From NCBI GenBank assembly GCA_020853815.1, contig JADYYE010000025.1, positions 1 through 56,759 on the forward strand: a DNA stretch of 56,759 nucleotides, written 5' to 3'. Under the pieces are notes generated by a model, which did not search any database, had not been told where the DNA came from, and worked only from the letters and a program-made list of their open reading frames with translations. Positions 15,840 to 24,633 of the stretch are shown piece after piece. The translations under genes and the position numbers were made by a program. Source of the DNA: Phycisphaerales bacterium. GTDB lineage: Bacteria > Planctomycetota > Phycisphaerae > Phycisphaerales > UBA1924. Each line of letters opens with the position of its first letter. Position 1 is the first letter of the stretch.

Positions 15840-17315
15840 TTAGTTGTAGTGAAACTGCACGCTGACAATACCATCGGCCGAGGCGCGTGCTCGCACCCAG
15901 TGGGCGCTGAACGCGGGTGGGAACTCGTGGTGAACGTAGTTGTTCGCGGCGTCGAGCGAACACTCGAGGTAGCGGAGCCATGTTCCATCGCCGAGCGGAT
16001 CGACCTCGATGGTGAGGGTGAGTTCGTGCTCCGCGGAGTCGTGGCGGATGAGGTGCAGGCCTTTGGCTTCGAAACCGGTCATGAGAAAGGGGTCGCTGGC
16101 TTCGCCGGCCTTGACGGCGTCGTGCCGCCACACGGCGCCCCAGCCGGTCGGCTTCCCGAAGGACGACAGCTCGTCGATGGAACCGAACCAAAGTCCGCTC
16201 TGCGGCTGTCCCACGGCGTTGTCGGTCTGGTCTCCCGCGAGGACCAGCGCGCCCGACCAATGCGCGAAATCAGGGCAGATGCGGAGGTGGCTTGCGATCG
16301 GCTTGATGGCCTGGAGTTTCCCGTCATAAACCAGCGCGGGGAGGTCATAGAAGATCCCAAAGGCGTCCATGAGGTAGCGCTCGGTCTGGGCTTCGCGGAT
16401 GCGCATCCACTCGGTGTTCCACGTGTGGCTCCAGGAATCCGAGCCGCGTGGCAGGCGGTATCGGGTCCACACACCCTTGTGCAGCACGCGCAGAATGACC
16501 GACGCGTCGTCCCATCCCAGCGCGTAAAGCGTGTTGCCGTAGTACGAGCCCGCGCTTGCGTTCTGCTTGCCGGAAACTTCGATGAACGGATTGCGTTCCA
16601 GGATGGTCCATTTGCCTTTGCCGTCCCACTCAGCGAGGCGGCCACCCGAGCGTGTGCCCATGTGCTCGGGCTCTTCGTAGGTGTTGTTCGCGACGACGAG
16701 GCGTCCCTGCGCGGTGTGGGCGGCCTTGAAGTGCTTGTACGCGCCCTGGTCCCACTCAAGTTCCTTCGTGAGGTCGGTGAGTTGGCGGGTGTCGAGCGTC
16801 TTGGCGTTCACTTCGAACAGCAGCCCTTCCATGGTGAGGAAGTAGACCATGTCGGGGTCGAAGAGGTGGTTGGCCGTCGCGGCGAGCCGATGACCCTTGA
16901 GGGCGTCGATCGTGCGGACGGTTCCCTTCTCGTCGATCGCGTATGGGCCGATGAAGGCCTGGTTCGTGCGCCAGTGGATCAGGCGGTTTGCGAACGTGCC
17001 TGTCACGCTGGCGGGATGAAGGCGCCAAGACAAGTCGGGCTTGATCTCGTACAGGCCCAGGCCCTGACCCTGGATGTGCGCAACATAGCCCACGGCCCAA
17101 AGCCGATCGGCCCACGGGATAAGCGCCCCGATGCCTGCCTCGCTGCGGCTGCCGGCGCCGGGTGCCATCACGGTCATTCGCGGATAGACGTGACCGCCGG
17201 CCAAGGGTGGGCCGTGCTCCTGCCACGCGTGCGGGTCCTGCTGCTGGGCATGGACGGCAGGGGTTGAGACGCAGACGAACACGAGCGCGGTCAAACCGCG
17301 GATGAAGCGGGTCAT
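15840..17315 (-). CDS. Secreted protein, possibly beta-propeller, unknown function
   Basis: I do not recognise the family. The 491-residue product starts with a clear Sec signal peptide (MTRFIRGLTALVFVCVSTPAVHA, cleavage near residue 23-25). The rest is rich in aromatic strands with repeated blocks of the kind GLYEIKPDLSWRLHP, NHLFDPDMVYFLTMEG, NTLYALGWDDASV, which suggests a propeller-like fold. No catalytic motif is evident. The start at 17315 is supported by TACAAT 6 nt upstream; the open frame extends 33 codons further without an SD. Confidence 0.75.
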   Translation of the reverse strand: MTRFIRGLTALVFVCVSTPAVHAQQQDPHAWQEHGPPLAGGHVYPRMTVMAPGAGSRSEAGIGALIPWADRLWAVGYVAHIQGQGLGLYEIKPDLSWRLHPASVTGTFANRLIHWRTNQAFIGPYAIDEKGTVRTIDALKGHRLAATANHLFDPDMVYFLTMEGLLFEVNAKTLDTRQLTDLTKELEWDQGAYKHFKAAHTAQGRLVVANNTYEEPEHMGTRSGGRLAEWDGKGKWTILERNPFIEVSGKQNASAGSYYGNTLYALGWDDASVILRVLHKGVWTRYRLPRGSDSWSHTWNTEWMRIREAQTERYLMDAFGIFYDLPALVYDGKLQAIKPIASHLRICPDFAHWSGALVLAGDQTDNAVGQPQSGLWFGSIDELSSFGKPTGWGAVWRHDAVKAGEASDPFLMTGFEAKGLHLIRHDSAEHELTLTIEVDPLGDGTWLRYLECSLDAANNYVHHEFPPAFSAHWVRARASADGIVSVQFHYN

Positions 17316-17321
17316 GAGCGC

Positions 17322-17327
17322 ATTGTA
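17322..17327 (-). promoter_or_regulatory. -10 element (TACAAT) of the secreted-protein gene
   Basis: TACAAT, five of six to consensus, lies 6 nt before the ATG at 17315 on the minus strand. This is the best example of the leaderless arrangement here. Confidence 0.6.
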
Positions 17328-17480
17328 CCACGAATCGCGGTGTTCTTTGAGCCGGGCGAGATGCGGAAAAAAGCAAGCCCTCAGCACGCAGGGGCAGGAA
17401 CCCGGTGGAGGCACTGAGACGAAAGAGATGATCGAGAAGTTCGCGAGGCGTGGGATGCCTGGCGTGTCACGCTCGTTTAC

Positions 17481-18380
17481 TCAGCCCGGAAACTCCCACG
17501 GCTTGCCCGGCGTGTAGTCGATCAGGTCGTAGAGTTCCTTGCGGGTCTGCATCGTGTCGATGAAGCCGTTGACCGAGCCGTCGCGACGGAGCTGCGTCAA
17601 GGCCCTGCTCACCGCGCCCATCGCGACGCGCAGGAGCGATACCGGGAAGATCACGCACGAGTACCCAAGTTCCGCGAAGCGAGAGACGGGGATGATCGGT
17701 GTCTTGCCGAACTCGGTCATGTTCGCGAGCAGGTACGGGCCGCGCTGCATGTTCCCGCGGCGCACGCCCGCCATCGCCCTGGCGAATCGGGCGAATTCGT
17801 CCTCGCTCGCGAGCCCCTCGGGGAAGATCATGTCCGCGCCCGCCAGGACGTAGGCCGCCGCACGATCGACGGCGGCGTCAAACCCGTCCACGCCGCGCGC
17901 GTCGGTGCGGGCGCAAATGATGAACCGCCCGCCGTCGGCCTCCGTCGCGGCCTTGGAGGCCCACTGCACCTTTTCGATCATGTGATCCGTCGGCACAAGC
18001 TCCTTGCCGTCCAAGTGCCCGCAACGCTTGGGGAACTTCTGATCTTCGAGGTGAAGTCCCGCGGCGCCCGCCCGCGCGTACTCGATCACCGTTCGACGCA
18101 CCATCTCCGCCTCGCCGAAACCGGTGTCCGCGTCGGCGATCAGCGGCAGGCCGCTCGCGTCGGCGATCTCGCGTATGACGCGGCAGAAGTGCTCGAGCGT
18201 CAAGAGCCCGATATCGGGCACGCCCGCCGAGACGCTGGTCGCGGCTCCCGAGACATAGCAACCCTCAAAGCCGGCGCGGGCGATCGCCCGTCCGCACAAC
18301 GCGTTGAACGCGCCGGGGAGCGCGACGCACTCCCGGTCCATCGCCCGCCGAAGCCGCTCGCCTGGGTTGGTGTGTGCCAT
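17481..18380 (-). CDS. prpB: Methylisocitrate lyase-family protein (PrpB-like)
   Basis: PrpB cleaves 2-methylisocitrate to pyruvate and succinate in the methylcitrate cycle. The 299 residues follow the isocitrate lyase/PEP mutase barrel: PGAFNALCGRAIARAGFEGCYVSG, ADADTGFG (D83, D85 metal ligands), AGAAGLHLEDQ, and the catalytic loop KRCGH with C120. K-R-C-G-H is diagnostic for the lyases rather than PEP mutase. prpC and prpD are not adjacent, so the substrate is inferred from sequence only. TAGCGT lies 5 nt before the ATG at 18380; an earlier in-frame codon at 18425 lacks any site. Confidence 0.85.
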   Translation of the reverse strand: MAHTNPGERLRRAMDRECVALPGAFNALCGRAIARAGFEGCYVSGAATSVSAGVPDIGLLTLEHFCRVIREIADASGLPLIADADTGFGEAEMVRRTVIEYARAGAAGLHLEDQKFPKRCGHLDGKELVPTDHMIEKVQWASKAATEADGGRFIICARTDARGVDGFDAAVDRAAAYVLAGADMIFPEGLASEDEFARFARAMAGVRRGNMQRGPYLLANMTEFGKTPIIPVSRFAELGYSCVIFPVSLLRVAMGAVSRALTQLRRDGSVNGFIDTMQTRKELYDLIDYTPGKPWEFPG

Positions 18381-18385
18381 GCGGA

Positions 18386-18391
18386 ACGCTA
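18386..18391 (-). promoter_or_regulatory. -10 element (TAGCGT) of the prpB-like gene
   Basis: TAGCGT on the minus strand is 5 nt upstream of the ATG at 18380, with no SD between. Confidence 0.4.
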
Positions 18392-18515
18392 GGTTGCGGC
18401 GGCGCGGCGAGCCAGCCGGGTCCACGCGAACCGCACGCCGGAGCCGCGCGGGTGCGGCATTCCGCGCGAGCCCCTAGACTGCGTGCGCGACAGAACTCCG
18501 TGCGAAAGGGAGCCC

Positions 18516-19853
18516 ATGCCCGCGATTTACCCGTTCCGTGCCGTGCAGTATCACCGTGGCGAGGGCGACGTGAGCAAGCTCGTCGCGCCGCCATACGACG
18601 TGCTCGACAGGGCGGCCAAGGACAAACTGCTCGCGCACGACCAGCCCAACATCGTCGCGATCGACCTGCCGCACACGCCCGCCAAGGAACTTGGCCCCAT
18701 CGAGACCTATCAATCCGCGGGCGAGCGGTATCGCGCGTGGCTCTCGAACGGCACGCTCTCGCGCCGCGCGACGCCCGCGATCTTCGCCTATCGACAGACC
18801 TTCGCGTTCCAGGGCGCGTCGCATCAGCGCTGCGGCATGGGCTGCACGCTCGACGCCGCCCCGTTCGGCCCGCGCGCCGGCGGGGGAATCCTTCCGCACG
18901 AAGAGACGTTCTCAGGCCCGAAGGAAGATCGCTTCGCGCTGATGAAGGCGACACGCGCGCAGCTCTCGCCGATCTTTGGTTTGCACGCCGACGAAAAGGG
19001 CCGCGCCGTCGCGGTGATCCACGACATCATGAAGTCGGCGCGCCCGTCGATGACCGCGAAGATGGCCGACGACGTGCTGCACGAGGTGTGGGCGATCGAT
19101 GATCCCGCGCGGGTGAAGGCCTACTCGGACGCGCTGGCGGGTGAAGACATCTTCATCGCCGACGGGCACCACCGGTACACGACCGGCCTGAACTACATCA
19201 AGCACATCGAGGCGGCGGGCGCACTATCCCCGGATCATCCCGCCCGGCGCAGCATGATGGTGCTCGTACCCATGAGCGACCCGGGCCTGGTGATCGGGCC
19301 CACGCACCGCGTGCTTGGCGGCATGAAGGGCTACTCGCTCGACGCGTTCAAGGCGGCGGCGAGCGAGCATTTCTCGTTCCGGGAGATCGCGGGCGACGCG
19401 CCGGCGCTCCACGCGGCCCTGGTCGCGACGCCTCGCCACGAATGCCATCTTGGCTTCTACGACGTCGCGAGCAAGCGGGGACTGCTCGGCACCCCAAGGT
19501 CTGCCGATCCGCTGGCGACGCGATTCGCCTCCAAGCCCGCGGCGTGGCGGACGCTGGATGTCGCGATCATCCAATACCTCGTCGTCGAAGCGATCTGCCA
19601 GCCCAAGCTGAACAACGGCGACGCCGTGAAGTGGGCGTTCCCGCACTCCGTGGATGAGGTGCTGGAGATCGCGCGCGGGCACGAGACCGGCGCGGGCGGC
19701 GGGGCGGGCTTCGCGCAGCTCGCCGTGATGGTGAGGCCGACACCGCTGAGCGCCGTGCGCGATGTCAGCCGCGCGGGCGAACTGATGCCGCAGAAGTCGA
19801 CGTTCTTCTACCCGAAGCTGGCGACGGGGTTGTTTGTCAATCCCCTCGAGTAG
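18516..19853 (+). CDS. DUF1015 family protein
   Basis: The 445-residue protein starts MPAIYPFRAVQYH and contains KLVAPPYDVLD, then the mid-protein motif DGHHRYTTGLNY and a C-terminal PQKSTFFYPKLATGLF, all hallmarks of DUF1015. The DGHHR element recalls the ParB/SbnI-like superfamily, in which some members are free-serine kinases; applying that here is inference. AAGGGAG lies just before the ATG at 18516, and TAGACT at 18474-18479 could be the -10. It is transcribed divergently from the prpB-like gene. Confidence 0.85.
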   Translation: MPAIYPFRAVQYHRGEGDVSKLVAPPYDVLDRAAKDKLLAHDQPNIVAIDLPHTPAKELGPIETYQSAGERYRAWLSNGTLSRRATPAIFAYRQTFAFQGASHQRCGMGCTLDAAPFGPRAGGGILPHEETFSGPKEDRFALMKATRAQLSPIFGLHADEKGRAVAVIHDIMKSARPSMTAKMADDVLHEVWAIDDPARVKAYSDALAGEDIFIADGHHRYTTGLNYIKHIEAAGALSPDHPARRSMMVLVPMSDPGLVIGPTHRVLGGMKGYSLDAFKAAASEHFSFREIAGDAPALHAALVATPRHECHLGFYDVASKRGLLGTPRSADPLATRFASKPAAWRTLDVAIIQYLVVEAICQPKLNNGDAVKWAFPHSVDEVLEIARGHETGAGGGAGFAQLAVMVRPTPLSAVRDVSRAGELMPQKSTFFYPKLATGLFVNPLE

Positions 19854-19914
19854 CCAGACAGCGAGACTTCGAGTCATCGAATCAGCAAAGAAGAAACTCG
19901 CGCCCGCGGCGAAG

Positions 19915-20442
19915 TCAGTTCCGGACCAGCGGCGTCCAGGGCCTGACCCATTCCATGAACTCTTCCGCGCTGGCGGCGCCGGTGAGCCGCGCGACTTCCT
20001 TGCCGTCTTTCAGCAGGATCGTCACCGGGATCGACGCGATCCCGAGCTGCTGGGCCTCCATCTGCTGGCGATCGATGTTGACGTACACCGGTTCGGCGTG
20101 ACGCCGGATCCACGCCACCACGCCGTCGTCGACCAGCGTCGTGCTCTTGTAGGTCTGGCACGGGCCGCACCACGACGCCGAGCCATACGCGATCACCAGC
20201 TTTCCCTGTTCGCCCGCGCGCTCGACGCCCTGTTCGAGCGACAAGCCCTCGTCGAACACGGGCGGCCTAGGTGCAAAGCTCCCACGCCACTGCATATACA
20301 CCAGCACGCCCAGCAGCGCCAGGAGCAATCCCCAATTGGCCCAGTTGGGACGGGCCTTGGACGCGGGGCGCGCCTCAACGGACGCGATCGCGTTCGCCCC
20401 GGCTGACCCCGGCGAAGAATGGTTGATTTCGTTCGCGGACAT
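19915..20442 (-). CDS. Membrane-anchored thioredoxin-like protein
   Basis: The 175 residues comprise a polar N-terminus (1-34), one membrane helix (about 36-51) and a thioredoxin domain facing outward, with the active site W91-C-G-P-C95 and the cis-Pro region IASIPVTILL. It should reduce or exchange disulfides of exported proteins. The open frame continues upstream to 20865 antisense to other sequence; the ATG at 20442 gives the only sensible membrane protein. TACGAT lies 9 nt upstream of it. Confidence 0.85.
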   Translation of the reverse strand: MSANEINHSSPGSAGANAIASVEARPASKARPNWANWGLLLALLGVLVYMQWRGSFAPRPPVFDEGLSLEQGVERAGEQGKLVIAYGSASWCGPCQTYKSTTLVDDGVVAWIRRHAEPVYVNIDRQQMEAQQLGIASIPVTILLKDGKEVARLTGAASAEEFMEWVRPWTPLVRN

Positions 20443-20552
20443 CAGGAGTTCATCGTAGCGCGGCCATCGAGAATTGCAGCCGTTCCGCGCAAATCTTGGG
20501 TTATCGAACGTCCCCGCACCACGAGGCGTGCCGCCCGAGTTCGCGCCGGCGA

Positions 20553-21563
20553 TCACCAATCCGGCAACTCCCCCGTCAACGGCTCGACCAAATCCTTGGC
20601 GGTGACCAGACCGATCGGGCGAGCATCGCGCTCCACGATCCCGAGCGGCGCGTCCGCGCCCCGGATCCGCCGCAACGCATCGAGAACGCCCATCGACGGG
20701 CTGAGCATCGCGGGGCGACGAAGCAGCGATTCGATGGACACCTCGGGGAAGGTGTGGAGGTCGATCTGGCGCAGCACCCCCAGCACGCGCCCCTTGGAAT
20801 CGACCACCGGCAACCGCGAGCTCGCCTGGGCCGCCGCCACGCGGACCATCCTGGCGCGGTCCCACTCGATCGAGATCGTGCGCACCTGGGACCAGGGGAT
20901 CATCTCGTCGCCGATGAGCGTGGAACGAAAAGTGAGGGCGCGATCGATGAGCGAACTCTGGGACTCGGAGAGCACGCCGTCGGACCCCTCCTTGAGCAAG
21001 AGGGCGATCCGCTGGCGGGCGTCGGCGATGTGCGTGTTGTCGCTCGGGATGCGGAGCACCCGCTCGATCAGCCTCGCGCCCCCCATGAGCGCGGGCATCA
21101 CGCCGGTGTACGTGAACAGGACGCGGAGCGTCGAGAGCGGCCAGGCGAAGCGGTAGGTGAGGCGGTCGGCTTCCAGGCGGAACAGTTCTTTGGGCCCCGC
21201 GTCGCAGAAAATGAACATGAGCGGCGCCACCACCAGCACGTTGAGAAGGAAAATCTCGCCATCACCTCGCGCGCCCAGCAGCGCGACCAGCGACTGCGTC
21301 ACCATCGCACCGGCCAGCGTCTGCGCGATCATCAGCGTCGAAAGCACCCGATCGGGTCGTTCCAGCTCAACGCGGATCCGCCGCGCGGCGGTGTCGCGGG
21401 GGTTCGACGCGCGCAGCATCAGGCGCACGCGGTTGAGTGAATAGCAGCCCATCTCCACGCCGCTGGCCAGCGTCGATAGAACGACGCCGAAGCCCAGCAG
21501 CGCCCACCATCCCACGCGCTCCCAATCGAGCGCGATGACGCCGAGCAGCGGGACGAGTGTCAT
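20553..21563 (-). CDS. CNNM/CBS-domain protein, degenerate paralogue
   Basis: CNNM/CorC-type proteins are Mg2+ (or Na+/Mg2+) transport-related membrane proteins with cytoplasmic CBS pairs. The 336 residues have membrane helices at about 15-40, 75-100 and 105-130, then a CBS pair (SRLPVVDSKGRVLGVL and PLGIVERDARPIGLVTAKDL). Compared with the upstream neighbour, the conserved NN(T/L)xNI segment is changed to AQTLAGA and GDILPK to CDAGPK, and the C-terminal CorC/HlyC domain is missing. It overlaps the neighbour by 4 bp (ATGA), so the two are co-translated. Confidence 0.82.
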   Translation of the reverse strand: MTLVPLLGVIALDWERVGWWALLGFGVVLSTLASGVEMGCYSLNRVRLMLRASNPRDTAARRIRVELERPDRVLSTLMIAQTLAGAMVTQSLVALLGARGDGEIFLLNVLVVAPLMFIFCDAGPKELFRLEADRLTYRFAWPLSTLRVLFTYTGVMPALMGGARLIERVLRIPSDNTHIADARQRIALLLKEGSDGVLSESQSSLIDRALTFRSTLIGDEMIPWSQVRTISIEWDRARMVRVAAAQASSRLPVVDSKGRVLGVLRQIDLHTFPEVSIESLLRRPAMLSPSMGVLDALRRIRGADAPLGIVERDARPIGLVTAKDLVEPLTGELPDW

Positions 21564-22864
21564 GGCTCACCTTCCCGATCATCGTGCCCGGGCTGGGCCA
21601 GCAGACTGACGACCACGCGCTCGACGACGCGCCCCTGCATCGACTCGACCTGGAGTCGCAGGTTGGCGAGTTCGACCGTGTCTCCCGGATGCGGGATACG
21701 CCCGAGCTCCGCGAGAATCAGCCCGCCCACGGTGGTGACGCGGCGCGTGTGCCGGCGCTTTCCAGTGTCGCCGAAGAACTGCTGCCAGTCGCGCACCCCC
21801 AGACGCCCCGGGACCAGCCATCGATCAGGTCCGATTTTCTCAACCGCCAGCAGCGCGCCTTCGGTCGACTCCCCGATCGGCGGCACGATCTTCTTCACCA
21901 CGTCCTCGACCTCGATCAGGCCGGTGACATGACCCCCTTCGCTGACGCACAGCGCGACGTGCGTCTTCTCCGCCCGAAACCGAACGAGCAGCTGATCCAG
22001 GCGGGCATTCTCTGGGACATACGCGACGGGCGACGCCGACTCGGCGATCGATTTCGGTGCTCCGCCCGCGGCCTGGGACGCGAGGTATCGCTTGCCGTTG
22101 AGCAGTCCCAACACCGGGCCGTCGAGCGAGCCCTTGCATACCGGAAACTTCGTGTGCCCGGTCTGACGGATCAGATTGACAAGATCGGTGGCCGTGGCCT
22201 TGCTGTCGAGCCATGCCAGGTCGACGCGCGGCGTCATGACCTCGCGCACCCGAAGCGAGCCGAGAGTCAGCACTTCTCCCAGGATCTCCTGGTCGTCCTC
22301 GTGGATCACGCCCTGCGACGCGCCCACGTCCAGGAGTGAGGAGAGTTCGTCGATCGTGATGGCGCGTGGCTCGTTTCCGACGCTCCGCCCGAACAGCCGC
22401 ACCAGCGGGCGGACCATGCCCGCGTCGAAAAAGGTGCAGACCGGGCCGAGCACGCGCTGCGTCCACAGGAGCGGCGCGGAGAGCCAGCGGGCGAACCACA
22501 CCCGGTTGCTGGTCGCGACCGCCTTGGGAAGAATGTCGCCGAACAGGATGAGCAGGATCGCGCCCGAGAGACTGAAGGCCACGCTGAGGAGCCCGCCCTC
22601 CGAATCAGGCGCCGCGATCGCCGACAGCGCCAGGAACGCGATGTTGATGGTGTTGTTCAGGAAGAGCACCAGCACCAGCAAGCGGCTCGGTCGCTCAAGC
22701 AGCGCCGAAGCCGCCGCCGCGGCGCCCGGGCTGACGCGCCGAAGACGCACCTTGTCCGTTGGCGTCAGTGAAAAAAGTGCCGTCTCAATCGACGAACAGC
22801 ACGCCGACGCCGCCAGGAGCGTCGGCATGAGCACGAAGTTGGCGATGGCGGCGGCGTCGATCAC
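21560..22864 (-). CDS. CNNM/CBS/CorC-type ion transport protein
   Basis: The 434-residue protein has the canonical CNNM transmembrane domain (ETALFSLTPTDKVRLRR, LFLNNTINIAF, LFGDILPKAVA), a linker with GVIHEDDQEILGEVL and REVMTPRVDLAWL, a CBS pair, and a C-terminal CorC/HlyC domain (about 350-425, WLVPGRLGVRDWQ...TTVGGLILAELGRIP). Such proteins are implicated in Mg2+ homeostasis. It starts with GTG; GGGGA lies upstream and TAGCAT at 22886-22891 may be the -10. It is the first gene of a two-gene unit. Confidence 0.88.
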   Translation of the reverse strand: MIDAAAIANFVLMPTLLAASACCSSIETALFSLTPTDKVRLRRVSPGAAAAASALLERPSRLLVLVLFLNNTINIAFLALSAIAAPDSEGGLLSVAFSLSGAILLILFGDILPKAVATSNRVWFARWLSAPLLWTQRVLGPVCTFFDAGMVRPLVRLFGRSVGNEPRAITIDELSSLLDVGASQGVIHEDDQEILGEVLTLGSLRVREVMTPRVDLAWLDSKATATDLVNLIRQTGHTKFPVCKGSLDGPVLGLLNGKRYLASQAAGGAPKSIAESASPVAYVPENARLDQLLVRFRAEKTHVALCVSEGGHVTGLIEVEDVVKKIVPPIGESTEGALLAVEKIGPDRWLVPGRLGVRDWQQFFGDTGKRRHTRRVTTVGGLILAELGRIPHPGDTVELANLRLQVESMQGRVVERVVVSLLAQPGHDDREGEP

Positions 22865-22888
22865 GGATGGTCCCCGAAGGCCGCCATG

Positions 22889-23401
22889 CTACCGGGCGTC
22901 CATCTGCTCGATCATGCGCTCGTAGGAACGCCAGGCGTTGAGCTGCACGCGGATCTCGCGCAGGAGCCTTGTCTCCGGGGACGTTTCCGCGGCCAGCGCC
23001 TGGGCAATGAGCTGCCGACAGGTTTTCACGATCGACTCACGCCCCGCAACCGCCCAAGCTTTCCAACGCGCAAGCTCTGCCGAATCGCCCGAGGCACGCG
23101 CGGCATCGATCCCCTCGCGGGCCTCCATGACTTCCATCAGAAGTGTGGAGGGGAGTGATTTCTCTCTGTCGGCGGATGGTCCGCCCAAGCGTGCGAGCAG
23201 CAGGTTGGCGCGGGTCTCGGGGTCTAGGAGCGCACGTTTGGCGTCATTGAGTCGGGCGGAAAGCGCCTCGGCCTCAGAGTCCCCACCCGCCATGTCCGGA
23301 TGAACCGAAACCGCTCGGGCCAGGAAGGCCCGGTCGATGACGCTCCGGTCAAGGTCGAACGCCGGAGCAAGTCCCAGGAGGTCGAAGGCATCGGTGCGCA
23401 T
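22889..23401 (-). CDS. hscB: Fe-S assembly co-chaperone HscB-like
   Basis: HscB brings the IscU scaffold to HscA. The 170-residue product has an N-terminal J domain (FDLLGLAPAFDLD, H34-P-D36) and a C-terminal three-helix region with LLARLGG, LLMEVMEAREGID and a final helix (RLLREIRVQLNAWRSYERMI), matching the family in order and length. The ATG at 23401 gives the family N-terminus; the open frame extends upstream without similarity. hscA and iscU are not nearby. Confidence 0.83.
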   Translation of the reverse strand: MRTDAFDLLGLAPAFDLDRSVIDRAFLARAVSVHPDMAGGDSEAEALSARLNDAKRALLDPETRANLLLARLGGPSADREKSLPSTLLMEVMEAREGIDAARASGDSAELARWKAWAVAGRESIVKTCRQLIAQALAAETSPETRLLREIRVQLNAWRSYERMIEQMDAR

Positions 23402-23446
23402 GGCGTGGGATCGTTGCAGGGTCGCACGCCTCGGGCCGCCGGTCTC

Positions 23447-23452
23447 TATCAT
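23447..23452 (+). promoter_or_regulatory. Possible -10 element of the racemase-family gene
   Basis: TATCAT lies 19 nt before the chosen GTG start at 23472, with AGGAG between, in the 70-bp gap shared with the divergent hscB. Confidence 0.4.
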
Positions 23453-23471
23453 GCGACCAGGAGCACCCCCC

Positions 23472-24212
23472 GTGAGCACCATTCCCTCATCCACGAACGG
23501 GCCAACCAACGCGGCAAGCCAGCGGCACATCGGGGTGGTGGGCGTATCCCCGGAGGGCGCCGCGGTTTTCTACACACAGCTTTTCCATCACGCCTCGCGG
23601 AAATTGACGCCGCACCAGCAGCCGCGAGTGACGGTTCACACCGAACCCTTGGCCGGATACCTGGATGCGATCCGCAAGAATGACTGGCACACGGTGGGGC
23701 GATTGCTCCGTCGATCGGCGGACCTGCTGGCCCGCTGCGGCGCGGAGTTTTGCGTGACGCCCGACAACATCGTGCAGCACGCTTCGCACCTGGCCGAGGC
23801 GGGTTCGCCCCTGCCGTGGCTGTCGATGACGGACCTGGTTGCCAACGCCGTGGTTCGGGACGGGCGGAAGACGGTGGGGGTGATCGGCACGAAAATGGTG
23901 ACGAGCTCGTCGATTTATCAGACCCCGTTGGGGATGCGCGGGGTGCATGTGCTCCCACCCCAGGATTCTGAAGCAGACCAACTCGACCAGATCATTTTCG
24001 GCGAGTTGCTTTACGGGCACATCCGCCCGGAATCTCGCCAGGCGATCCTGCAGATCATCGCAAACCTGGCGTCCCGAGGGTGCGAGGCGGTGATTCTGGC
24101 CTGCAGCGAGGCCCCGCTGGTTGTGACGAGCGAAAACTCGCCGATTCCGGTCTATGACGCGACCGACCTTCTCGCGGAAGGAGCGATCCGCCGGGCGATG
24201 CCGCCGGGCTGA
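23472..24212 (+). CDS. Aspartate/glutamate racemase family protein
   Basis: This family uses two Cys residues to invert Asp or Glu. The 246-residue product has C94-V-T-P-D-N in the first half and the second-Cys motif ACSEAPLVV near residue 204, plus GVIGTKMVTSSSIYQ, typical of aspartate racemase-like members. The T-x-x-N after the first Cys is shifted relative to the common CNTxH, so substrate is uncertain. A GTG start at 23472 has AGGAG 9 nt upstream; an ATG at 23451 is also in frame. It is divergent from hscB. Confidence 0.8.
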   Translation: MSTIPSSTNGPTNAASQRHIGVVGVSPEGAAVFYTQLFHHASRKLTPHQQPRVTVHTEPLAGYLDAIRKNDWHTVGRLLRRSADLLARCGAEFCVTPDNIVQHASHLAEAGSPLPWLSMTDLVANAVVRDGRKTVGVIGTKMVTSSSIYQTPLGMRGVHVLPPQDSEADQLDQIIFGELLYGHIRPESRQAILQIIANLASRGCEAVILACSEAPLVVTSENSPIPVYDATDLLAEGAIRRAMPPG

Positions 24213-24633
24213 AGCCGGACGCACGGGCCGGTTGGGTGTTCGGTTTGGCATCCAAAATGAGCGGGCGAATGGAACCCGGACGCGAATCGGGCGTCGAATT
24301 GGTCGGGACGCGTCGTTTTCGCCATGCACGAAGGGGAACCTCGTGGTACACTTTGGCGAAGGGTGCGTAGCGGCAAGGGGTGCCCGTCGCGCGGTGTAGC
24401 CGCGCAACGGCTCGGGTGGTATTCGCGGTCACGGCCTGACCGCGAGTCGTCTGGGTTTCAGCGCCCGAGGCCGAATGGTCTCCCGGCCGCCTCTCCCCGA
24501 TTCTCCTTTCCAGAGATTCACGGGAAATGGCGAGGCTGTACACTCGTCTCTCTGCGCCATGGCCATGACGGCCAATCGCGGAGGAGCGTGGTCGGGACTA
24601 CGCACCTGTCTTTGGTGTCCTTGGGAGCCCTCG
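24213..24633 (+). other. Structured leader of the giant surface-protein gene
   Basis: This 421-bp stretch has no gene I can support. Two TACACT hexamers could be -10 boxes: 24347-24352 (in TGGTACACT, an extended -10) and 24539-24544 (with TTCACG 16 bp upstream). Between them lie two strong hairpins, GCGCGG..CCGCGC (24389-24405) and CGCGGTCA-CGGCC-TGACCGCG (24424-24444). The frame of the downstream gene is open from 24475 but has no family character there. Confidence 0.4.

Noticed and set aside
15693..17267. 524-codon plus-strand frame opposite the secreted protein
   Set aside because: The minus-strand gene has a signal peptide and promoter; the plus frame has neither and shadow composition.
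24475..24633. N-terminal extension of the giant protein
   Set aside because: The frame is open, but there is no family sequence, and ATG 24634 has an SD and gives the usual distance to the LEPR motif.
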